From assembly GCF_965219715.1 (NCBI RefSeq), contig NZ_OZ244785.1, positions 3,286,001 to 3,350,000 of the forward strand: a stretch of 64,000 nucleotides of DNA, read 5' to 3'. Origin of the DNA: Bacterioplanoides sp965219715. GTDB taxonomy: Bacteria > Pseudomonadota > Gammaproteobacteria > Pseudomonadales > Oceanobacteraceae. Each line of letters begins with the position of its first letter. The stretch's first letter is position 1. Under the pieces are notes generated by a model. The model worked only from the letters and a program-made list of their open reading frames with translations. It was not told the DNA's origin and searched no databases. Below, piece after piece: positions 1 through 9,216 of this stretch. Made by a program: the position numbers and the translations under genes.

Positions 1-184
1 TTCAGACGTGCCTTTACTTCCATTGTAGTGAAAGGTCACTAACTTCGCGGATTATAAGTGAATTACGCCGTAGTGCCAGTGGCACGACTGACCGGGCAGT
101 GGTCAGTGGAGTAGTGGAAATTTATACAGTAAAAGTACAGCGAATGTATGAAATTCAGGCAGCGATTCTGATAAACTCGCCGCC
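1..184. other. Intergenic region upstream of uvrD with two small inverted repeats
   Basis: No gene is visible here. Two dyads stand out: GTGCCAGTGGCAC at 73-85, and CTGACC/GGTCAG arms at 88-93 and 101-106 around a 7-nt loop. Neither is followed by a T-run, so a classical terminator is not supported. A SOS box would be expected upstream of a uvrD gene, but I could not find a CTGT-N8-ACAG match. Confidence 0.4.
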
Positions 185-2416
185 ATGGATATTTCACTAC
201 TGCTCGATAATTTAAACGATGGCCAGCGTAATGCGGTGGCTGCTTCCTCCAAACATCAGCTGGTACTGGCGGGTGCCGGTTCGGGTAAGACCCGGGTACT
301 GGTGCAGCGTATTGCCTGGCTGTTGAATGTGGAGAACGTATCGCCGTTTGCGGTGATGGCGGTGACCTTTACCAACAAGGCGGCGAAAGAAATGCGCGGC
401 CGTCTGGAAGAGCTGTTAAATGTGCCTTCCAATGGTTTATGGGTGGGCACCTTTCACGGCCTGGCACATCGCTTGTTGAAGCAACATTGGCGTGAAGCCA
501 AGCTGCCGCAGCACTTCCAGATTCTCGACAGTGATGATCAGCTGCGTTTAATTAAGCGCCTGATGAAAGCGCATAATATCGACGACAGCCGTTTCCCGCC
601 AAAACAGATCCAGTGGTTTATTAATGGCCAGAAAGACGAAGGTCGTCGTGCAGCGCATGTGATTCCATCGGCAGATCCGTTTCAGGAAACCTTACGTACG
701 GTGTATTCCATCTACGAAGAAAACTGCCAGCAAAATGGTCTGGTGGATTTTGGTGAAATCCTGCTGCGCGCTCATGAGTTGTGGCTGCATAACCCGGAAC
801 TGCTGGAACATTACCAGCAACGCTTCCGCAACATCTTAGTCGACGAATTCCAGGACACCAACAATATCCAATACGCCTGGATTCGCCTGCTAGCCGGTGA
901 CCGTGTTTCTGTGATGGCCGTAGGCGATGACGACCAGTCTATTTACGGCTGGCGTGGTGCCAATATCGATAATATCCGTAACTTCCAGCAAGATTTCCCG
1001 GGCGCCGAGCTGATTAAGCTGGAACAGAATTATCGTTCCACTGCCAATATCTTGGCCGCCGCCAACGCGGTAATTACCAATAACCAGGGGCGTTTGGGTA
1101 AAAACCTGATGACTGAAGGGGCTGAAGGCGAACCAATTCGTTTATACAGCGCCTTTAACGAGCAAGACGAAGCCCGCTATATCGCCGACCTGGTGGATGA
1201 ATGGTCGCGTGATGGTCGACAGCGTACCGAGATGGCGGTGTTGTATCGTTCCAATGCTCAATCCCGTACGTTGGAAGAAGCTTTTTTACGCTCTGGCATT
1301 CCGTATCGTATTTATGGCGGGCAGCGTTTCTATGAGCGTCTGGAAATTAAAAATGCCTTGTCCTATTTGCGCCTGTTATTAAATCGCCAGGACGATGCCG
1401 CGATGGAGCGGGTCATTAATGTTCCCGCTCGTGCCATTGGTGAAAAGACGGTTGAGATTTTACGTAGCCATGCGCGTGATCAGGGCTGTTCTTTATGGCA
1501 ATCGGCAAACGAAGCCGTATCGTTAGGTTTATTACCAAAACGTGCCGGAACCGCGGTGCAGAACTTTGTCGATTTACTCGATGAAATGAGCGTGGGCATC
1601 GAAGAATTAAAGCTGCATGAAATTGTCGACCAGACCATCAGTCAGAGTGGTTTGATTGAGCACCATAAAAAAGAGAAAGGTGAAAAAGGTCAGGCACGCC
1701 TGGATAACCTGGAAGAATTAATTAACGCTGCGCGTCAGTTTGAAACCGGTGACTACCTGCCATCGGATGAAGCAGATGCCGATGGTGAAGAACCAACCAG
1801 TCAGCTTGATCTGGCGGTCTTCCTGGATAACGCCGCGCTGGATGCCGGTGAAGGTCAGGCGGATGAATACGAAGACGCCGTTCAGTTAATGACGCTGCAC
1901 TCGGCCAAAGGTCTGGAATTCCCGCAGGTTGTATTGGCGGGGATGGAAGAAGGTTTATTCCCACACAAGATGTCGATGGATGAAGCCGAAGGTCTGGAAG
2001 AAGAACGTCGCCTTGCTTACGTTGGTATCACCCGGGCAATGGAGCAGTTAATTCTGACCCATGCCGAAAGTCGCCGTTTACACGGTCAGGAAAACTTCAG
2101 CACGCCGTCGCGCTTTATTCGTGAAATTCCCCAGGAACTGATTCAGGAAGTTCGCCTGAAAAACAGTGTCAGTCGTCCATTAACGGCAAAACGTAATGGC
2201 GGTTTTGATACCCCTGCTCAACCTGATTTTATTAAACAGGAACAAAGTTCATCCGTGCCTTACGATCTCGGCAGTCGGGTTTATCACGAAATGTTTGGTG
2301 AAGGTACGGTATTACAGTTTGAAGGCCAGGGCCCGGGTTTACGAGTTCAGGTGTTTTTTGATGACGCCGGGCAAAAGTGGCTGGTGGCCAACTTTGCCAA
2401 GCTGGAATTGGTATAA
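185..2416 (+). CDS. uvrD: DNA helicase II, UvrD
   Basis: This is a superfamily 1A 3'-5' DNA helicase that removes the incised oligonucleotide in nucleotide excision repair and the nicked strand in mismatch repair. The protein has 743 residues, close to the usual 720-740. The start MDISLLLDNLNDGQRNAV matches the UvrD family start. Walker A is AGAGSGKT (about residues 30-37), Walker B is DEFQDTN, and the SF1 motif GDDDQSIYGWRGA follows. Late SF1 motifs LMTLHSAKGLEF and YVGITRA are present, as is the C-terminal Tudor-like tail. Rep is the main alternative, but the N-terminus and C-terminal extension favour UvrD. No clear Shine-Dalgarno precedes the ATG. The pseudouridine synthase gene follows after 30 bp on the same strand. 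Confidence 0.95.
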   Translation: MDISLLLDNLNDGQRNAVAASSKHQLVLAGAGSGKTRVLVQRIAWLLNVENVSPFAVMAVTFTNKAAKEMRGRLEELLNVPSNGLWVGTFHGLAHRLLKQHWREAKLPQHFQILDSDDQLRLIKRLMKAHNIDDSRFPPKQIQWFINGQKDEGRRAAHVIPSADPFQETLRTVYSIYEENCQQNGLVDFGEILLRAHELWLHNPELLEHYQQRFRNILVDEFQDTNNIQYAWIRLLAGDRVSVMAVGDDDQSIYGWRGANIDNIRNFQQDFPGAELIKLEQNYRSTANILAAANAVITNNQGRLGKNLMTEGAEGEPIRLYSAFNEQDEARYIADLVDEWSRDGRQRTEMAVLYRSNAQSRTLEEAFLRSGIPYRIYGGQRFYERLEIKNALSYLRLLLNRQDDAAMERVINVPARAIGEKTVEILRSHARDQGCSLWQSANEAVSLGLLPKRAGTAVQNFVDLLDEMSVGIEELKLHEIVDQTISQSGLIEHHKKEKGEKGQARLDNLEELINAARQFETGDYLPSDEADADGEEPTSQLDLAVFLDNAALDAGEGQADEYEDAVQLMTLHSAKGLEFPQVVLAGMEEGLFPHKMSMDEAEGLEEERRLAYVGITRAMEQLILTHAESRRLHGQENFSTPSRFIREIPQELIQEVRLKNSVSRPLTAKRNGGFDTPAQPDFIKQEQSSSVPYDLGSRVYHEMFGEGTVLQFEGQGPGLRVQVFFDDAGQKWLVANFAKLELV

Positions 2417-2446
2417 CGGCTCGCGCTAACCTGGATAGAGAAACCT

Positions 2447-3361
2447 ATGGGAATTTCCCAACATCCCTGCAAAGTGACCATGCCGCCAGATCGCAAGGAC
2501 TGTGCAACGGTGTTGGATTTTCTTATCGCCCGCTTTGCACGTATTGATGCGGATATCTGGCGTCAGCGTATTGCCGATGGCAAGGTCCATTGGCCAGATA
2601 AAACGCCAGTTACTGCTGGCGACCGATACGCGCCGAATCAGCAGGTGTTTTATTATCGCGAAGTAGAGCAGGAAGCTGTAATTCCGTTTCAGGAAGAGAT
2701 TATTTATCAGGACGATGAAATTCTGGTGGCCTGCAAACCCCATTTTCTACCCGTTACTCCGACGGGTAAATACGTTGAGCAATGTTTATTAAACCGCTTG
2801 CGTCAGCGTACCGGAATTCAGACACTGGCACCTATGCACCGCATTGATCGTGAAACCGCTGGTATCGTTCTGTTTTCGGTGAATCCGGAAAACCGCGACT
2901 TGTATCATGCATTATTCCGCGAGACGAAAAACATCCATAAAACTTATCGTGCGGTTGGCTGGATAAAACAAGCGGATGCACCTGAAGTGGGCCAACACTG
3001 GTCTGTTCATAATCGTTTGGAGCAGGGCGAGCCCTGGTTCCGGATGAAATCGGTTGACGGTGATATTAACGCCCGCTCTGAAATAACCTGCCTGGCTGTT
3101 AAGAACGATAAAGCGCTGTTCGAGTTACAACCCATTACCGGAAAAACACATCAGCTGCGGGTGCATATGAATGACCTGGGTTATCCATTGGTCAATGATC
3201 AGTTTTATCCCAGTGTTCAACCGGAGAACTCGGATGATTTTGATAAGCCATTACAGCTGCTGGCCTGGCGTATGGAATTTATCGACCCGGTAACATCGCA
3301 GCCAAGAATGTTTGAAAGTCGGCGTGCACTGGATTTTGATTACGCTGATAATGTCGATTAA
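2447..3361 (+). CDS. RluA-family RNA pseudouridine synthase
   Basis: The product (304 aa) isomerises uridine to pseudouridine in rRNA or tRNA. The catalytic signature is HRIDRETAG (about residues 131-139), with the conserved Asp that attacks the uracil ring. The C-terminal motif THQLRVHMNDLGYPLVND is typical of the RluA/RluC/RluD/TruC group. The N-terminal ~90 residues form a short S4-like segment. The target nucleotide cannot be read from sequence, so no gene symbol is given. It lies 30 bp after uvrD and probably shares its transcript. Confidence 0.88.
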   Translation: MGISQHPCKVTMPPDRKDCATVLDFLIARFARIDADIWRQRIADGKVHWPDKTPVTAGDRYAPNQQVFYYREVEQEAVIPFQEEIIYQDDEILVACKPHFLPVTPTGKYVEQCLLNRLRQRTGIQTLAPMHRIDRETAGIVLFSVNPENRDLYHALFRETKNIHKTYRAVGWIKQADAPEVGQHWSVHNRLEQGEPWFRMKSVDGDINARSEITCLAVKNDKALFELQPITGKTHQLRVHMNDLGYPLVNDQFYPSVQPENSDDFDKPLQLLAWRMEFIDPVTSQPRMFESRRALDFDYADNVD

Positions 3362-3432
3362 ACGAAAACAACAAAGAATAACAAGCAAAGATTTATATTA
3401 AGAACTAATAAAAATACACAGAGGAAATAAGT

Positions 3433-4548
3433 GTGAAAATTAAAACTCTCGTTAAATCACTGGGGCTGGGGGCAATTGCAGCGGCCGCGCTGTTAACTGC
3501 TGGCTGCAATAAAGAGTGTGACACTGCTGGTGCGCAACAAGCTGCCGCTCAGGAGCAGCAAAGCTTTAAATGGAAGTTAGTCACTTCCTGGCCAAAAAAC
3601 TTTCCGGGTTTAGGTACGGCACCAGAACGTTTTGCTGACATGGTGAATGAAATGTCGGCTGGCCGCTTAACCGTTAAAGTTTATGGTGCAGGTGAGCTGG
3701 TTCCTGCGTTGCAGGTATTTGATGCAGTATCCCAGGGCACTGCAGAAATGGGCCACAGCGGTGCATATTACTGGAAAGGTAAAACACCGGCGTCGCAGTT
3801 TTTCACTTCGGTTCCATTTGGTTTAACTGCCCAGGAAATGCACGGCTGGATTCAGTACGGTGGTGGTCAGCAGCTGTGGGAAGAAGTTTACGCGCCGTTT
3901 AATATCCTGCCAATGCCAGGTGGTAATACCGGTGTACAAATGGGTGGCTGGTTTAATAAAGAAATTAACAGCGTTGACGACCTGAAAGGTCTGAAAATGC
4001 GTATCCCGGGTTTAGGTGGTGAAGTATTAAAACGTGCCGGTGGTACTCCGGTAACTCTGCCGGGTGGTGAAATCTTTACTTCGCTGCAAACTGGTGCCAT
4101 TGATGCAACTGAGTGGGTTGGCCCGTATAACGATTTAGCCTTCGGTCTGTATAAAGTAGCGAAACACTACTACTACCCGGGCTGGCATGAGCCAGGTTCC
4201 ATGATGGAATTCACCATTAACAAGCCTGCATTTGAGAGGCTGCCTAAAGATCTTCAGGCTATCGTACGTGTTGCCGCTCAGGCGATTAATCAGGACATGC
4301 TGAATGAATACACCACCCGCAACCACGCAGCACTGGTTGAGTTAAAAGAAAAACACGGCGTAGATGTTCGTGCTTTCCCACAGGATGTACTGAACAAGTT
4401 AAAAGTTCTGTCGGATGAAGTGGTAACTGAAGTGTCTGCCAGCGATGAGTTGACCAAAAAAGTTTACGAGTCGTTTAAGAACTATCGCGAGCAGGTTAAG
4501 GCTTATCATGAGGTGAGTGAGCAAGCGTATATTAATGCGCGTGATTAA
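3433..4548 (+). CDS. TRAP transporter solute-binding protein, DctP/TakP-like lipoprotein
   Basis: The product (371 aa) is the extracytoplasmic substrate-binding component of a tripartite ATP-independent periplasmic transporter. It begins at a GTG with the Shine-Dalgarno GAGGAA upstream. A signal sequence ends in a lipobox-like LLTAGC, so it is likely a lipoprotein. The mature domain begins FKWKLVTSWPKNFPGLGT and carries LKMRIPGLGGEVLKRAGG and AIDATEWVGPYND, typical of the TakP subgroup that binds 2-oxo acids and similar carboxylates. The DctQ/DctM membrane partners are not adjacent, so this is an orphan binding protein here. Substrate is inferred from family only. A bidirectional terminator follows. 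Confidence 0.88.
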   Translation: MKIKTLVKSLGLGAIAAAALLTAGCNKECDTAGAQQAAAQEQQSFKWKLVTSWPKNFPGLGTAPERFADMVNEMSAGRLTVKVYGAGELVPALQVFDAVSQGTAEMGHSGAYYWKGKTPASQFFTSVPFGLTAQEMHGWIQYGGGQQLWEEVYAPFNILPMPGGNTGVQMGGWFNKEINSVDDLKGLKMRIPGLGGEVLKRAGGTPVTLPGGEIFTSLQTGAIDATEWVGPYNDLAFGLYKVAKHYYYPGWHEPGSMMEFTINKPAFERLPKDLQAIVRVAAQAINQDMLNEYTTRNHAALVELKEKHGVDVRAFPQDVLNKLKVLSDEVVTEVSASDELTKKVYESFKNYREQVKAYHEVSEQAYINARD

Positions 4549-4565
4549 TCACTGATTTAAGCCAA

Positions 4566-4598
4566 TAAAAAAACCGGGATAAGTTCCCGGTTTTCTTA
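4566..4598. terminator. Bidirectional intrinsic terminator
   Basis: AAACCGGGA and its complement TTCCCGGTTT form a hairpin around a TAAG loop. T-runs lie on the right for the plus strand and A-runs on the left for the minus strand. It sits between two convergent genes, the TRAP binding protein and the GH5 glycosidase. Confidence 0.85.
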
Positions 4599-4630
4599 TA
4601 TCTGCATTTTGCTGAGAGTGGGGTTAAACC

Positions 4631-7528
4631 TTAATGGTTAAATGTCCACTTCTGCATCGCATCATTATTATCCACAGCTGACATACCGACGTTTGAGCTA
4701 TCGCCTGTGCCATAAGCGTCTACTGCAACATTATGGTTAGTACGCGGACGGATGGTATTGCCCACTAAATCCCAACGCATATTGTTGTTTTGCTGGCAGG
4801 TCCAGATAACCACTTTGCCGCCGTTATGATTCTGACCACCGTTATCTAAACAACGATCCCAGTTAACGCCGGAACGCAGGAAGCCGGTCGACTTTTCATA
4901 GAACCAACGTTGTGCACCAGAACCATTACACTGGTAGCTCTGTACATTGGTGCCATTGAAAATCCGGCCACCGGCAACGTCTAAACATTTACCAGAACCC
5001 TGATTAGTCAGCGTCATCCAGCCTTCGCCGGTTTTGCTTGAAGCGCCCTTATCACCCGGATAACCACCGTGGGTCATAGAGTTAACCAGATACACAGGGC
5101 TCTTCTCGTTATTTACACTTTGAGTTACCGCTTGTTGCAGCGTATTTAACTGAGCGTCAGATAACCCGGCGTTACCGTCGATTACCAGTGCGAAGTGATA
5201 ACTCTGGGCGGTTTCACCGCTGTCAGCATCATCCCAAACCAGTACCACATGGCCACTGCCGGACTGTTTATTCGGATCAGAAATTAACGCCACTTCGTTA
5301 TTGGCCTGAGTTAATGCTGCGTTAACCGTCAGGTTTTTAAATACGCCTTTTTCAGTGATTACCGTTAACTGCGCTGCATCCATATGGCGCGGTACATAAA
5401 TCTCAGTCGGTGCGTCACTGGTACGGCCACGCCATGCCAGGAAAGCAAACTTGTTATTACGCAGGAATTCGCGATCGTTAAATTGGTTTGCCAGAGAGGC
5501 ACGAATCGAGTGATAAGACATCACGCTGTTGGCACGATCCGGCACCAGACCTTCATAAGCAAAGTGCATCACTTCACCCTGAACCGCACGTGGGTAAGCA
5601 CGTTCAACCAGGTTGGCTTTAACGTTATAACCCTGACCATAGTTATTAATGACCGAGAAGTTTTCACCGTTCCAGGCATCGTCTTCGGTTTTTAATTTCG
5701 CTGGGTTGCCGTTTTGCAGCTCGTTGTGATTATCGTAGTAATAATCCCATTGCCACTGTGCACCGCTGATTAGTGGGGTGTAGAAATCAACGTAGCGATC
5801 TTTTCCTGACGTTCTGTCTGACGATTCCATGCCCTGATAGGTACCGTTAACAACACGTTCGGTATCGGTATGTCCGTTACCTTCTAACCACATACCAAAT
5901 TCCGACAGGAAGGTGGTTAACCCTAAGAAACGTGCTTCATCACGAATCAGATCCAGGTTCGGGAAATGTGCACCGTTGCGAGCAACCGATAAATCTTCGA
6001 TACCCATACGTGCCTGGTCATAAAAGTGTGGAGTGAAAACAAAACCATCACCCGGTTTGTAGTCGAGGTGATGACCACCGGTTGCTGGTGCGGTTATACC
6101 GGCAATAGAACTCCAGAACACCATCGGCTCTGCGTACACAGGTTTGTTATTCACGCCCTGAGTATCCAGTTCAGCACGAACACGCTCATAGAATGGCCAT
6201 AACAACTGGTTATCGAACTCTTTAAAGCTCATGGCACCAACACCACCATCAAACGGCTCGTTTAATGGCTCAAAACCTAATACGTGAGCGAACTCGTCTG
6301 CGCTCATATTGGCTTTGATGTATTTGGCCACCTGGCCAATCTGCCAGACAAATGCAGACTGAGCATAAGTCAGATTGGCGCCCAGATCTGAGTTATCAAC
6401 AATACTACGCAGGCGGAATTGTTGCGCTTGTGTAGTCGCTGAATCGGTATGTGAACATTCCGCTAATTTCAGGTTGCCACTGTTGTCAGCAATACACTTG
6501 TTGAAATCCAGTGCACTGTGTAAACGACCTTTTTTATCGAGAATAAACTGCTGGGCTTTCGAGCCATTACAGCTGTAAACCTGAATATCGGTACCGTTAC
6601 CCGTGCGTGCTCCGGCTACATCTAAACACTGATTCTGGTTCTTAACCGAATGCAGGGTGCCGTCCTGCCTATACAGCCATTGCTGGTGTGGCTGGCTGTT
6701 ACATTGCCAGGATAAAACGGTAGTGGAGTTCGAGGCATTGCCGCCCTGAATATCGGCACAGGTGTTACTGGCAGGCAGATAAAGCTCCGCTGCCGCTAGA
6801 TCTTTATCCATAATCCAGTGGTCATACCAGAACGACTTCATGGCATTACGCACAGCGCTGTCAGACAGTTTGTGAGCCGACCATGTGATATCACATGGCA
6901 GACCACAATCGTCTTTGCCATTCACCGGATGAACCGCCCACGCCGGAGCGCCGTTACCGGTATCTTTGGAATCAAACTTGAAGGTATGACGACTGTATAA
7001 ATCCGAGTGGTAATCCACCAGTACATAAATGCCGTTACGAATCGCTTCTTTCATATAAGCGATGGCATTGTCGAGGTAGCTGTAGTCGATGGTGTTCGGG
7101 CCGGTATGAATACCTTCCCAGGCCACCGTATAGCGCACCATATTGCTACCGGTTTGTTTGCCGAGAATATCGAAGCTGGCTTTAGCGTCGTTTACATTAG
7201 CAAACGGCTGAAAACCGTATTCCGCCAGTTTTACTTCACCGGAAACATTAAAGCCGCGCAGGCTGACTTCACGGCCAAGGCCATCGATATAAACCTTGTC
7301 GTTCTGGCCTTGGTAATTTTTACCGCGCACTGATAATTGTTTTACTGCCGCAGTCGCTGCCGGCAAAACATGAGCGTTCTGGCCACCGGGCTGGTTGGCA
7401 GATTGATCTGCAGACTGCGATGGCGGTGTTGTTACCACGGGTTGTGGCGTTTCACTCATGGCCCACGTGGTGGGAGCAAACAGTAGCGGTAGTGAAAACG
7501 CCAACAAGGGCTTGCCTGATCTGAACAT
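4631..7528 (-). CDS. Secreted GH5-type glycoside hydrolase with two ricin-type lectin modules
   Basis: This 965-aa exported enzyme has a signal peptide (MFRSGKPLLAFSLPLLFAPTTWA) followed by a Q/N/P-rich linker to about residue 65. The catalytic barrel shows DYHSDLYS, LGFEPLNEPFDGG (acid/base Glu in the NEP motif) and FLSEFGMW (nucleophile Glu), the GH5 arrangement. Details such as DYHSDLYS recall the endoglycoceramidase-like GH5 branch, so the substrate could be a glycolipid as well as cellulose. A ricin B-type QxW module (QWLYRQDGTLHS, QNQCLDVAG, QQFILD; about residues 250-380) lies inside the catalytic domain, before the NEP motif. A second one (SGKCLDVAGGRIFNGT to the C-terminus) ends the protein. 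It is transcribed alone. Confidence 0.85.
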   Translation of the reverse strand: MFRSGKPLLAFSLPLLFAPTTWAMSETPQPVVTTPPSQSADQSANQPGGQNAHVLPAATAAVKQLSVRGKNYQGQNDKVYIDGLGREVSLRGFNVSGEVKLAEYGFQPFANVNDAKASFDILGKQTGSNMVRYTVAWEGIHTGPNTIDYSYLDNAIAYMKEAIRNGIYVLVDYHSDLYSRHTFKFDSKDTGNGAPAWAVHPVNGKDDCGLPCDITWSAHKLSDSAVRNAMKSFWYDHWIMDKDLAAAELYLPASNTCADIQGGNASNSTTVLSWQCNSQPHQQWLYRQDGTLHSVKNQNQCLDVAGARTGNGTDIQVYSCNGSKAQQFILDKKGRLHSALDFNKCIADNSGNLKLAECSHTDSATTQAQQFRLRSIVDNSDLGANLTYAQSAFVWQIGQVAKYIKANMSADEFAHVLGFEPLNEPFDGGVGAMSFKEFDNQLLWPFYERVRAELDTQGVNNKPVYAEPMVFWSSIAGITAPATGGHHLDYKPGDGFVFTPHFYDQARMGIEDLSVARNGAHFPNLDLIRDEARFLGLTTFLSEFGMWLEGNGHTDTERVVNGTYQGMESSDRTSGKDRYVDFYTPLISGAQWQWDYYYDNHNELQNGNPAKLKTEDDAWNGENFSVINNYGQGYNVKANLVERAYPRAVQGEVMHFAYEGLVPDRANSVMSYHSIRASLANQFNDREFLRNNKFAFLAWRGRTSDAPTEIYVPRHMDAAQLTVITEKGVFKNLTVNAALTQANNEVALISDPNKQSGSGHVVLVWDDADSGETAQSYHFALVIDGNAGLSDAQLNTLQQAVTQSVNNEKSPVYLVNSMTHGGYPGDKGASSKTGEGWMTLTNQGSGKCLDVAGGRIFNGTNVQSYQCNGSGAQRWFYEKSTGFLRSGVNWDRCLDNGGQNHNGGKVVIWTCQQNNNMRWDLVGNTIRPRTNHNVAVDAYGTGDSSNVGMSAVDNNDAMQKWTFNH

Positions 7529-7692
7529 GTGTTTTCCTTGTTTTTATATTTTTGTACCAACGTACAGAACTATAAAGAAGGTCAACCTTTGTTCTTATGA
7601 CGCCACAGGCCAGTTGTGGCGTGTGATGAGCTGATTTCAGGAATTGAATAGTGATTTCAGCTTTTGCACAGCGTGAAACTTTCGTTTTCAGC

Positions 7693-8250
7693 TCATTCTT
7701 TTAATAACTCTTTAATTAGCAGCTCAATTTTGGCCGCTCTGGCATCTCCCTGATGCGTTTCACCAATAAAGCGATATCGCAAATTGCCCTGTTTATCGAC
7801 CAGATAAAAGGTTGGCCAATACTGGTTATTCAGCGCTCGCCAGAAGGCAAAATCGTTGTCCATCATCACCGGGTGTTGCAGCTTATATTTAGCAATCGCC
7901 TTTTCGACATTGGCGCGATTGTGCTCGTATTCGAACTCCGGTGAGTGAATCCCCACTACCTGAAAATCCTGCCCGGCAAACTGCTCTTCAACACTGTGAA
8001 GCCAGGGAAAGCTGCGATAGCAATTCCAGCACGCCAGCGTCCAGATATCGATTAACAGCACCTTTCCCTCAAGATCACTTTTGGTCAGCGGCGGAGAATT
8101 CAGCCACGCATCTTCGCCGGTTTGGCTGAACTCCGGTAATGGTTGTGACAAGGGCTCGGCATAAGCTGAGCCAACCCTGCCGGCAATGAACCAATAGCCA
8201 ACAATCAGAGTCAGAATTAACGGGACGGAAAACCAGGATAACTTTTTCAT
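7693..8250 (-). CDS. TlpA/thiol-disulfide redoxin-like protein, membrane-anchored
   Basis: The product (185 aa) has one N-terminal membrane segment (WFSVPLILTLIVGYWFIAG) that anchors a thioredoxin-fold domain outside the cytoplasm. The active-site region is WTLACWNCYRSFPWL, a C-W-N-C pair at the place of the usual CxxC. It also has the typical redoxin sequence VVGIHSPEFEYEHN and a cis-Pro-region equivalent (YWPTFYLVDKQGNLRYRFIGE). Thiol-disulfide exchange or peroxide-related chemistry in the periplasm is inferred. It is divergent from purU with about 90 bp between the starts. Confidence 0.8.
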   Translation of the reverse strand: MKKLSWFSVPLILTLIVGYWFIAGRVGSAYAEPLSQPLPEFSQTGEDAWLNSPPLTKSDLEGKVLLIDIWTLACWNCYRSFPWLHSVEEQFAGQDFQVVGIHSPEFEYEHNRANVEKAIAKYKLQHPVMMDNDFAFWRALNNQYWPTFYLVDKQGNLRYRFIGETHQGDARAAKIELLIKELLKE

Positions 8251-8339
8251 AGTTATCTGATGTCAGGCTAATGCATAAGTTCCGGCCGGCCGTAATTGGC
8301 TATATTAATGATCAGGGCAAACAAAATGAGGTAGGTGTT

Positions 8340-9212
8340 ATGGCGGAGTTAACGTCTGGGCAGCAGGAATATCTGTTAAAGGCAACCTGTGATACCGCCA
8401 GCGGCATCGTTGCAGCCGTCAGCCAGTATCTGGCGGCACAAGGTTGTTATATCGCCGAAACTCATCAGTTTGATGATGTGGAAGGCGGGCGGCTGTTTAT
8501 GCGAGTGCGCTTCTTATTCAATGCAGGTGATACCCGCGCAGAGGACCTGATAGCCGGATTTGAAGCCATCGCACAGAGTTACGCCATGCAGTGGCTGATG
8601 CAACCTGCGGAGCAGAAGGTACGCACCATTATTATGGTGAGTAAGTCGGATCACTGTCTGGAAGATCTGTTGTATCGGTTGCGCAAAGGTGAATTAAATA
8701 TGGATGTGATGGCGGTGGTGTCGAATCATCCGGACTTACGCAGCCGCTGTGAATCGGAAGGGCTGCCGTATATCTATCTTCCGATTACTCCGGAAAATAA
8801 AAGCGAACAAGAAAATAAACTGTGGCAATTATGGCTTAACACCAATGCCGAGCTGATTGTGCTTGCCCGCTATATGCAGGTATTAACGGATGATTTCTGT
8901 CGTCGGTTGCCGGGGCAGATTATTAATATTCACCATTCCTTCCTGCCTGGATTCAAAGGGGCAAAGCCGTATCATCAGGCCCATGATCGCGGAGTGAAGT
9001 TGATTGGCGCAACAGCGCATTACGTCACCTCGGATCTGGATGAAGGGCCGATTATCAGTCAGGCAGTGCAGGATGTGGATCATACCTATACGCCAAAAAT
9101 GCTGGTGGCGACCGGGCGTGATACCGAAACCCGGGCGCTGGCCCGGGCAGTGCAGCTTCATTGTGAGCAGCGGGTATTTCTTGATGGCATGAAAACCGTG
9201 GTGTTTAAGTAA
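8340..9212 (+). CDS. purU: Formyltetrahydrofolate deformylase
   Basis: The enzyme hydrolyses 10-formyltetrahydrofolate to formate and tetrahydrofolate, balancing the one-carbon pool and feeding formate to purine synthesis. The start is placed at the ATG with AGGT just upstream, giving 290 aa, the usual size; an upstream in-frame extension to 8271 has no support. An ACT domain occupies about residues 8-90. The formyltransferase fold follows with VMAVVSNHPDLR and the catalytic region NIHHSFLPGFKGAKPYHQA plus GATAHYVTSDLDEGPIISQ. Confidence 0.94.
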   Translation: MAELTSGQQEYLLKATCDTASGIVAAVSQYLAAQGCYIAETHQFDDVEGGRLFMRVRFLFNAGDTRAEDLIAGFEAIAQSYAMQWLMQPAEQKVRTIIMVSKSDHCLEDLLYRLRKGELNMDVMAVVSNHPDLRSRCESEGLPYIYLPITPENKSEQENKLWQLWLNTNAELIVLARYMQVLTDDFCRRLPGQIINIHHSFLPGFKGAKPYHQAHDRGVKLIGATAHYVTSDLDEGPIISQAVQDVDHTYTPKMLVATGRDTETRALARAVQLHCEQRVFLDGMKTVVFK

Positions 9213-9216
9213 ACCT

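Noticed and set aside
111..150. Possible LexA box upstream of uvrD
   Set aside because: Half-sites such as ACAG and TACTG occur, but no CTGT-N8-ACAG match can be formed on either strand.
8271..8339. N-terminal extension of purU
   Set aside because: It adds 23 residues outside the family pattern, and the internal ATG has a better ribosome binding site.
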